Assembly (NCBI GenBank): GCA_001275005.1
Contig: JWZX01001071.1
Coordinates: forward strand, 1 to 23,712
Length of the DNA stretch: 23,712 bases
Direction of reading: 5' to 3'
From: Chrysochromulina tobinii
Taxonomy: Eukaryota > Haptophyta > Prymnesiales > Chrysochromulinaceae
Of the stretch, positions 1-9,200 are shown one piece after another. The stretch's first letter is position 1; each line of letters begins with the position of its first letter. A program made the translations under genes and the position numbers. The notes beneath the pieces are model-generated. The model was not told where the DNA came from and did no database searches. It was given only the letters and a program-made list of their open reading frames with translations.

Positions 1-2
1 CC

Positions 3-3000
3 CCGCCCACGCCTCCACCCCCATCTCCACCGCCGGCTCCTCGCCAGCCACCCTTACCACTCCTGCCACCTGCGCCTGTCTTTCCAAGCTTGTTATGGGG
101 CGCCGGGAGCTCGCCCGACACGACGCGAGGCTTTGTCCGTCACGGCTGGCGCACCTACTGCAACTATGGGCTCGATCCGAATGCAACGGCTGGCGAGCCA
201 CTCCGGCTCATATCCCAGCCGTACTGCAGTGACGCCCCCACTGAATTCAGCTTCGACACCTCGCGCGCCCCCGCCCCCTTCAAAATGCCACGTGCCTCCA
301 ATACCACGGGGCACGCGTCCACATTGGGCGGGCTGGCTGACGTGGTGGCCATCGAGGAGTGCTACGACCTCAACTGCATGCGCTGCCTGAGTTTCTTCCA
401 CGAGTGTGCAGAGGCATCGAGGGTAGCCCAGGAAGGGCTCGCAGGCGGCGGCATCAGTGCCTCCAGCGCGAAGGGCCTCGGCTACATGGTTGTGGTCTCC
501 CTCTTCTCGGTGGTGATCTACTACTTGCTGCACTACTTTGCCATCTCTGGGATCGGAATGCCGTGCACCACTAGTGCCGGTGAGCGCGCCTTGATGATCC
601 AAATGATCTTCACGCTAGCCTCGTTCGTGCTCTTCGTCGTCTTCTATGTCAACTCGGGCTTCCTGTATTACAAGGTTCGCAACCCGTTTGGGACCCTCAG
701 CTTCGCCCTCTACGCCGTCGCCGAGATGTTCGGGCTGCTCTTGTCGTACGGCTTCTTCCTGGTCTTCATCGGTTTCGTCTTCACACCGCTCTTGATGAAC
801 TGGCTATTCCGGCTCCTCGGCCGGCTCGCGCTGCGGGCGCAGCAGTTCCCAAAGCAGCAGTTCATCAACGAGATGTACGAGGGCGCACTCTGGCTCCCGC
901 ACAAGGTGCTCTCCTACTCGAGCTTGAGAAGCCTTGATTGCGTCTGATTGCGTCCCTCATCAGGTGTCCCTCGAGCTTGAGAAGCCTTGATTGCGCCTGA
1001 TTGCGTCCCTCATCAGGTGCTCTCATACTCGAGCTTCGGCGTGCTCCTAGGCACGATGCTCTCGACGACCATGCCCATCACCCTCGGCATGGTCTCCGCC
1101 TCGTGCTTCCTCCGCTACGCCATCGACCGCGGCTTCTTTCTGCTCCGCGTCTACCAAAGGCCCGACCCCATCGACGGCACGCTCGTCAAGTTCTGCGTCC
1201 GCCTCTTGCCCATCGGCCTCGTCGCTAAGGTCTGCGCCATGTACCTCCACTACGCCGGCTCGCCCGCTCGCAGCTTCCCCATCGATATCCTTCTCGGGCT
1301 CACGGTCGGCTACGCGGCCATCTTTTTCGTCGTCGGCACCGACCTCGCTTTCTGGGCCTCGACTCTGGGCCTTGCACAAGCGCCGTCGCGCGACATTGCC
1401 AACTTCTTCACGCACCAGGCCCTCGTGCGCAGCGGCTTGGTCGACTCGTACGATCCGCTCCGAAAGGACGAGGCCCAGAAGCTCGAGGACCGCAAGGCCG
1501 CAAAGCTCTCTGCGAGCGAACCCGAGCGTGGGACGCGCACGGACCGTGCCGCTATGGCGGCAGCCGCGGCGGCTCGGCAAGGCTCAAGCGAGGGCCTCTC
1601 CGCCCCCCAGTGGCACCAGTGGCCCGCCGCCCGCGCTGAAGAGCCTCTCTCGACGTGGGACACTCTCCGTAGTCGACTCACTACCCAGTCTCTCCGCCGC
1701 TCCCTTGCCGGCTTCTCCTCCGGCGCTGACGCGGACACGGACGTCCCACCACCGCCCGCCCTTGCCGCCGACGCGCCGCCGTCGAGGACAGCGCCGCCGC
1801 GACGCTCGTCAGTCGCCGGCGCTGACCTCTCACGGGCCCCAAGCGATGCCGAGTGGGCGGCGCCACCGTCGAAGAGGCTGGGGTCGTCGATGTCCGGCGC
1901 AGATCGCTTCAAAAGGACCATTGATGCCGTGCTGAAGCTTGACGCGAAGATTGGCACGACGGAGGAGGCGATGCACCGCGCGTCCACCAAGGCTAGCAGC
2001 GGTGCTTCTCGTCGCAAGCGCACGGGCGACTCGTGGCGGCCAGTCGTCTGGCGCAACCCCAGCACGCTGCCAGTCGTGTGCATGTGCCCCAATTCTTGCG
2101 AGCCGGCGCACGTGCGTACGACTGACCTTTGGACGGAGCACACGTCGGCTCGATTTGGGACGGCGCGCTGGTGCCGCGCCTCGCGCCTCGGCGGCGCGAC
2201 CGAGGTGCACACCTTTGGCAGCTGGGTTGAGCTGCGCCTGTGGATGGAGACGAATCTGCGCACGCTCATCTCCGATCGTACGAGCCCATCGGCCATCGGG
2301 CAGAGCGGGGAGGTCGCCGTTGGCAGCATCGGGTCAGCCCTTGCGGTCGACGGCAGCGGCGCGAGCGCGCTGTACGTGTTCACGGGGATGCCGGTGACGC
2401 TGCTTGCACCAAGCGAGCACACGGCGCAATGGATGCTCACAGTCTCGCGCGACCGTGGCGAGTTCCCCAACCTGCAATGGAAGGTCCTCGTGGCGACAGA
2501 GCGTAACGACTTTGACCACCTGCTCCGTCTGCACGGCTGCACCGACGAGCGGATCGCGGCGCAAGCCATCGAGGGTCGGACCGACGCTGAGCTGCGCCGC
2601 GAGCGCGACGCCGACGGCGCGGTGATCTGGCAGGTGCAGTGCATGGCCGCAGAGCTAATGCACGGCGGCGAGGGCCATGCCAGCGTACGGACGCGATGGG
2701 TTGCAGTGCTACGCGCGGGCGGCTGCCCCACAAAGATTGGATCGAGCTTCACCAACGTCGCACAGCGTGTGGACTGGGGCCACCCGAGCCACGCGCACGC
2801 CGACGCCGACCTCGCCGCCCGCCTCGCCGGCGCGTACCACCTCGTCGCGCTCGCCGGCACGGAGCACAAGTGCAATTTCCACGTGATGGCGTCGCTCCGG
2901 AAAGGCTCCGATTGGTCTGAGCAGTTCGTGTACGCGGCGCCGTTTTGGCCCGCGGCGTACCTCGCGTCGCGGCAGGCGCCAAAGGACATGCTCCTTTCGC

Positions 3001-5469
3001 TCATCGCCTACTGCAATCACAGCTGGACGCTCGTCTTCACGCACGCGACCACCGCAGCCGCGCTCGGGCAAGAGGAAGAGGATGAAGAGGAGGACGGTCG
3101 TCTCAGCGATGCCGCCGTGAGCCAGATGTCTTCATTCGGGGCGGCGGCGTCGGTCTTCCTGAGAGGATTCGGCTTCTCGAAGAAATCGGGCATCACGCCG
3201 AGCATGTCGTACGACAAGGCCTTTAGTGTGCTGGATAAGGACGGCAGCGGTAGTATCTCCGTCAGCGAGCTCAAGGCGGCGCTCGTCAAGGAGGGCAGTT
3301 CGGACGTGCTGGAGGCAGAGATCCAGAGCCTCATAGACCAGGTCGATGTCAGTGGCGACGGCGAGCTGCAGCTCGATGAGTTCGAGACGTTCTGGGACCT
3401 CTTCAAGGCCAACTGCGAGGAGGCGGCGGCAGGCAAGCCGCCCACGCCTGGCCGCTTGAAGCCCAAGCCCAAGCCCAAGCCCAAGGCCAATCCCAACGCC
3501 GTGCCGCCCGTTCGCCAGAAGGTACTCGTGCAGCCCACGTGGCCGGCATCGGAGGTCGGTGCACTCGTCTCCAAAGGTTACACGATCACCACGGCGGCCT
3601 GTGGCCCAGGCGACGCCGCGATGAGTCGCGTCGTCGTGGTCGTTCTCACCAAGTCGCCGTCCACCATCAGCCCGCGCTTGCTCGGCACATTCGGCTCCAA
3701 CGAGCAGATCGTCGACACTTGGCGCTCGAACGAGACCCCAAATCACCGCAATTGGGCCGCTGCGGGGGGTGTCACCATCCGCGCGTCACAGACCGCCGCC
3801 GAGACGGACGATGATGTGAGGCTCGTGCGGGGGGCCAAGCTGCCCCCCTGGCTACACCGCAACGTGCGCTGTGCCCCCCCCCCGAGTGCCTGACCTGCGC
3901 CTCCCCCCCTCCCGAATGCCTGTGCCCCCCTATACCGACGCGTGGCAGCGTGCAGCTGCCAGTGCAGGGCCGCCGCTGCGGCTGCCGATGCCGCCGATTC
4001 CGCTGCTGCCGTTGCCGCTGCGTACAATCAAGCCTGCATTGACACGCGCCCGTTGTTTTGCCGTGTACACTCAGGAGCCCCCCGGCGCGACCCAATTCGC
4101 CATCGTGAACGTGCTCGATCCCGACCTTGCGTCCTTTTGGAGCTCTGGCGAGCTCCTCGAGCCGGGCGAGCCGGTCACCATTACCATCGATCTCGGGGTC
4201 ACGCGCAAAGTCGACTCCGTGATGGTACTGTGGGGAGATGTCGAGCCGTTACCGATGCCCAAGGCGTGGGAGCTCGTCGGAGGCACTGGCGGCAGCGTGT
4301 GGGACGGCCCAGACGACCCCCACACGCTCAATCCTGAGGAGCTCGGCCTGAACCTTCCAACGAAGACGCCCGGGGTCTTCCAGAGCAAGATGCATGCGCA
4401 CGTCGCAGGCGTGAGTCACAGCCTCGTCACGCTCACCTCCCCCAAGGATCTCCGCGTGCTCCAGCTCCGCCTGGTCACACCGCAGCCTAAGCATGAGGGG
4501 GGCGGCCGTCACGGCTTCTCCATACGTCGGATACTCGTGCTTGGCCCTTGGACCGAAGCGGCGAGCAAGGCGGCGAGGCCTGTGGCGAGCGAGGAGGCCC
4601 CTACCGAGTTGCGCATCGATGGCGATATGCCCATCGGCTTGACGCAGCAGGAGGTGATCATGCTCGAGCAGCTCAAGCTCAACGTGGAGAGCAACGTGCC
4701 AAAGCGTAGCAATTGGTCGAAGCTCGCAGGCAGCGTACTTGGAGACTCGGCGTCTGGGCAGGGCGAGCAGCTCGACATGCGCTCTCAGCCTGACTTGGCG
4801 AGTGGTGTGGCCGGCGATAGCCTTGCGACCCAGATGGCATCCGAGCTGCTCATCGATGGTGACTTACCCATCGGATTGACGCCGGACGAAGCGCGTGAGC
4901 TCGAGCAGCTCACGCAGCTATCCGAGCTACGCATTGATGGCGACCTACCGATCGGCTTGACGCCGGAGGAAGCGCGTGAGCTCGAGCAGCTAAAAGCGAG
5001 CACTTTGCCGGCCTCGGCCTCGCCGCCGCCGCGCACGCGCGGATCGAGCGGAGCCAATCAACTGGCAATCAAGGGAGATCAAGGGAGATCGAGCGGAGCC
5101 AAGCACCCATGTGCCAGCGTTCACACCCGCAGCGTTCACACCAAGAACCCGTTTGCCAAGCCCCTCGCCGCGGCCACGGCACCTGCTCGGAAGGAGACGG
5201 TCGAGGAGATCGCCGCGCGCATGATGGCGGACATCGATGACATAGCTTCGACATCGAGGGAGGCGCGCGGACGGTCGAGATCATTCGATGATGATGCTCC
5301 GCCGAAAGTGGTTGGGCAGCGCGACGGCCAACCTTCGCCCAGAGGGTTGGCGCCAAGTGTGGAGCGAAGGTCGCCGACCGCGCGAGCATCGAAGGAAAGG
5401 CGAACGCGCGATGAGCTGTTCAAGAGTGCGCGCGAACAGCTAGAGGAGGAGGCCGACTTCAGGATCTGA
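3..5469 (+). CDS. Large multi-pass membrane protein with EF-hand pair and discoidin-like C-terminal domain (5' partial)
   Basis: Exons 3-905, 1017-3863 and 4075-5469, all joined in phase 0, encode about 1,714 residues. The frame is open to the left edge, where it encodes a proline-rich stretch (PPTPPPSPPP), so the true start lies outside. Next come a Cys-containing segment, then about six hydrophobic helices coded at 480-555, 588-680, 698-815, 1035-1125, 1206-1260 and 1281-1365. The helix pattern around 860-1180 resembles the C-terminal helices of OSCA/TMEM63 (CSC1) channels; this is a tentative family impression. A long cytosolic part follows. Two EF-hand loops (DKDGSGSISVSE at 3234, DVSGDGELQLDE at 3345) suggest calcium binding. 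A KPKPKPKPK linker, a discoidin (F5/8-C)-like domain at 4075-4550 and three 23-residue repeats end the protein. The last exon could be a separate gene, but only about 25 bases separate the stop at 3893 from its first ATG, and the splice is in frame. Likely a membrane calcium-responsive protein; role unknown. Confidence 0.7.
906..1016 (+). other. Introner-like intron 1 of the membrane/EF-hand gene, internally duplicated
   Basis: GT-AG, phase 0, 111 bp, with an in-frame TGA at 945. The first 20 bases, starting GTGCTCTCC, are repeated with one mismatch directly after the intron at 1017. The intron consists of two tandem units, 906-963 and 964-1016, each carrying CTCGAGCTTGAGAAGCC, CTTGATTGCG and TCCCTCATCAG. 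Removing it joins K to VLSYSSFG without loss or repetition. Confidence 0.85.
3864..4074 (+). other. Conventional intron 2 of the membrane/EF-hand gene (C-rich)
   Basis: Donor AAC|GTGCGCTG, acceptor TACACTCAG|GAG, phase 0 on both sides, 211 bp and strongly C-rich. It joins the sequence ending PPWLHRN to EPPGATQFAIVNVLD, which starts the discoidin-like domain. It has no flanking exon duplication and lacks the TCCCTCATCAG end. Inferred from frame agreement only; if it is not spliced, translation stops at 3893. Confidence 0.6.
4606..4992 (+). repeat. Three 23-residue repeats in the membrane protein C-terminus
   Basis: Copies at 4606-4674, 4843-4911 and 4924-4992 share the core ELRIDGDLPIGLTPEEARELEQL. 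Copies 2 and 3 lie close together; copy 1 is separated by about 170 bases. The pattern is a charged turn (IDGD), PIGLT, then an amphipathic helix ending LEQL. I do not recognise the family. Confidence 0.85.
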
Positions 5470-6251
5470 TTCGATCCGATTCCGCGTGGTTCGATCTCAG
5501 TTCCGATCTCGCCGAAAAGAGTGCGTTCCAGTGTGACTTCTTGCCGTTCTTGGCGCGTCGGTGGCCTGCATTCGAGACTCCTATTGGCAACACGATGCGA
5601 GAGGCCCAGGCTCCATCTAACCACCGCTCTATGGAAACTCCTGCGCCAGCTGACCAGCGTCATCCTTAAAGCATGAGCATCGCACGCAATCAGAAGCACC
5701 TCTCGATCCCCCCAAATCTCAGAATTCATCATTCGACCTCGTCACATCCAGACTCATGTTGCATTACTGCACTGTAGGGTAGTTTTGGTAGCTTATTCCG
5801 TTAAACGCACCACTCACCCGACCGGCGCGGATCCGTTCGCGGTTTGGGAAGTGTGTTTCGATCAAAAATCTCTCGTCTATCCCGAACCGCCTGACGTGAG
5901 GTCAGAGGTGTTGAGATGTGATAAGAACCTCCTGCTGGCCTCCTGCTCGATAGGAAATACCAGGAAAACAACGTACGGTACAGAACAGGATCACAGGACA
6001 AAGCGCCCCTGCTTCTCTTCCGGCCCACCGGCCACCTCTTTCTCCTGAGTCCGACGTTCGCGGACACCGAACGTCACCGCGCTCACGCATGGGAACTTCA
6101 TCATGCAGGGTACAACGCTTCATCATTCAGTACGCTTCATCATTCATGGTACGCTTCATCATGCACGGGAACGCCTCCTCCCCCCCTTGTTAGGCGGACG
6201 TCAGCTTGCTCTCTTCGACCTCGCGTCCTATTGGGCGTCCTAATGGGCGTC
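5470..6251. other. Convergent 3' intergenic region with small tandem repeats
   Basis: It lies between two converging gene ends. No convincing gene is seen; an 87-codon frame at 5785-6048 has no recognisable features. Four degenerate copies of about 19-22 bp built on GTACGCTTCATCATTCATG lie at 6091-6167, and a 12-bp repeat (GGCGTCCTAATG) starts at 6223 and runs into the stop codon of the next gene. Confidence 0.7.
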
Positions 6252-6266
6252 CTAATGGGCATCCTG
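6223..6266. repeat. 12-bp tandem repeat spanning the stop codon of the CXXC-RING gene
   Basis: About 3.5 copies of GGCGTCCTAATG (one as CGTCCTATTG). The minus-strand stop TAG (6252-6254) lies inside one copy, so copy-number change could shift the C-terminus slightly. Confidence 0.8.
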
Positions 6267-9200
6267 TTCCATGTACATGAGCTGCACCGTATCGTCGCCG
6301 CTCTGCATGCCGTTTTCCTCGACGGCAGGGCCTGTCCCATGGAGTTGCTGCTCGCCCTCAACCAACTCCTCTGCCAGCTCCTCTGCCAGCACTGCCTCCT
6401 CCTGTGCGTCTTCCGCCCCGCCGTCCGCGTCCTCGTCGTCCTTGTCGTCGCTGACACCCTCCTCCTCGTCGTCCTCGTCGTCGCTGACGCCCTCCTCCTC
6501 GTCGTCCTCGTCGTCGCTGACGCCCTCCACCTGGTCGTCCTCGAGAGCGTTCTCAGCGTCTCCCTCGCTGTCCTCGGTCGGCGGCCCTGAGTGCTGCGAT
6601 AGCCGAGCTGCCTCTGCCTCGTACAGGGCCTCGCCCACCTCTTCCTCCTCGTCCTCGCTCTCGCCCTCGTCGTCTTCCATCCCCTCGTCGTCATCGTCCT
6701 CCGCCACAAAGATGCACGCCCTCGCGCGCGCACAAGGCGCCTCCCTTGAGCTCGAGCCCACCTCACTCGTCGCCGCCTCGACCGCACCACCCTTCGCCAC
6801 CTCATCAACCTCATCAGGCGTCGGCATGCCCGCAGCGAACGCGCCAGTGGCATCCCGGCCGCGGCGGGCGTAGTACGCGACACGCCGTGCGCTCTTCTTC
6901 TTCTTCGCGAGGGTCAGCTGCACGCTCTCGAGGGCAGGCATGCGCACAAGCACGGCCTCCGGGTCGTGCGCGGCCTGCGCGTCATCGATCGTGCCCTCTT
7001 CGATGAGATTCTGGATGAGGCTGTCGATGCGTACATCACGCTTGAACGCGCGCCGCGTGTGCGTGTGGAACTTGCACTCAGGGCAATCATGCCGGCCCAC
7101 GCGTAACCACTTCTCAACGCACTCTTGGCAGAAGCGATGCATGCAAGGCGCGACCACGGTGCGCTCGAGCACCTGCAAGCACACGGCGCAGTGCAGGAAG
7201 TGCAGCAGACCCCCGACAGAGCCGCTCACGCGCACCTGCTGCGTCACGTCCTCTTCGCCCTCAAGCTCGAGCTCGGGGCGCAAAAGCATGCGTGGTCGGC
7301 CGGGCAGCCCACGGCTCACAGTCTGGCTGCGCCCACGTCCACGCCCACGCCCACGTGCTCGCCCGCGCCCGCGTCCCTGAACCGTGGCTGCGGCTGCCGC
7401 TGCCACGAAAGTGGCCTCCTCGGTGAGCACCTTTGCGTCGCTGCTGCTGCCCGCCTCACTTTCGGCGGCGTCGGCGCCGTCTCTGCCGCTCTCGCCGCCG
7501 CCTCCAGCGTCGGCGCCGTCTCTGCCGCTCTCGCCGCCACCTCCAGCGCTCTCGCTGCCAGTGTCGTCGGCCGCCTCACCGCTCGAGCCGCGGTGCTCAC
7601 CGCGGCGGCGCTGCACGAGGGAGTGACGAGAGGCCGCCTGCAGCGCCTGCCGCTCGAGCTGGAGTAGCTTCTGCTTACGTCTCCAGATCGTCGAGCGATG
7701 CAGACCGAGGGCCTCAGCCTCGAGCACGTCCTCCGACGTCGGGCGCCGCTTGCCGTAACGGCCTCGACGACGGCCGAGCTGCCCGCTGCCCCGCGCATTC
7801 CTGGGCGACCAAGACCCGTCCTCGACTGCATCGCCCTCGACGGCGCCCTCGTCCTCCTCGTCCTCCTCGTCCTCTCGTCCTGAGGAGCCCGCCGAGCCCT
7901 CGAAGGCACCTTCGAGCTCGTCTTCGGCGAACGCGGCTGGCTGGAGTCGTCGGCCGCGGGCCGCGCGCCTCGGCGCCTCCGCGGCCGCGATCGCACGCGC
8001 CTCTGAACGCCCCGCCCCTTGGCTCGAGGCCGCTTGTGCGGCGGCGATCTGGCGGTCGGAGGTTGGCATCCCCGCGAGCACGTACTCGAGGGCACATTCG
8101 GGGCACATGCCCATCTGGAGCTGCACGTCTGCCGAGGGCATGCCACATCGCCTGCACGTCGGGCCGCAGAAGGCCGACTGTGACGTGCGCCGGCGCTTGG
8201 GTGGAGGCGCCGTAGCTGCTGTTGCACCCTGATCCTCCCTCGTGGCCGCTGGCGTCGGCGCCGCTGATGCCACCGGTGCAACCGTCGGAGGTGCGTACTT
8301 GGGCTTGAGCGAACCCAAAGGCTTAGCCTGCGGCTGTGACGAACCCAAAGGCTTAGCCTGCGGCTGTGACGAGCCCATAGGCTTAGCCTGCGGCTGTGAC
8401 GAACCCATAGGCTTGGCCTGCGGCTGTGACGAACCCATAGGCTTGGCCTGCGGCTGTGACGAACCCATAGGCTTGGCCTGCGGCTGTGACGAACCCAGAG
8501 GCTTGGCCTGCGGCTGTGACGAACCCAGAGGCTTGACCTGCGGCTGTGACGAACCCGAAGGCTTGGCCTGCGGCTGTGACGAACCCATAGGCTTGGCCTG
8601 CGGCTGTGGTGGGGTGCTGCTATGGCTCGGCTCGAGGCCCACACTCAGGAAGGCGGCAATGGCCTTCCTGGACGATGGGCGAGGCTTGGCTGCCGCAGAG
8701 CCGCGAGCGGCGGCAGCGCCAGCCGTCGACGGTAGATGCGGAAGCTTGCCTGTTCTCGCCACCTGCGAGGTGGGGTGTGCTGGCTTGCTGGCCGCCTTGC
8801 CGTCTTCCGCCGCGTTACCTTCGCACGAGGCAGCGGCCTCCACTGCCGCGGAAGTGGCAGTGCTTGTGGCATCACCTGACACTGCCGCCATCGCTGCGTT
8901 TGCGGCATTTGCGGCGGCGGCGGCAGCGACGGCTGCGCCGGCGGCGGCAGCCGCGTTCGTAGACACTGTGGGCGGATCACCGTCTTCGTTACAGGGCAGA
9001 AGCAATGGGTGCCCTTGGTGGCGCACAGCTGCTGAACGCGCATCCGAAGCTTCGGATGACGTGACGAGCATGTTGGCTGCAGCGACCAACTTCGAGCTCG
9101 CAGCCATGAGTGCGGCGGCCCTGGCAGCATTGCCGATCGTCGGGTGCTTGACCGCCTTTGTCGCCGCCTTTGCTGCCGAAACCGCCGCCTTGACGGCCTT

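Noticed and set aside
1310-3004. 564-codon minus-strand open frame opposite the EF-hand gene
   Set aside because: GC-rich sequence gives long antisense frames. It has no recognisable domain, is Ser/Arg-rich, and the plus strand has helices and EF-hands in frame.
5785-6048. 87-codon plus-strand frame
   Set aside because: No recognisable features, located in a gap between converging genes.
8311-8610. Possible CRISPR array
   Set aside because: The 30-bp units are contiguous with no spacers, lie within an open reading frame and the genome is eukaryotic.
7316-8644. 442-codon minus-strand frame with HSRRPSLWVR repeats
   Set aside because: It is the out-of-frame reading of the 30-bp minisatellite; the other minus-strand frame continues into the RING and is the real one.
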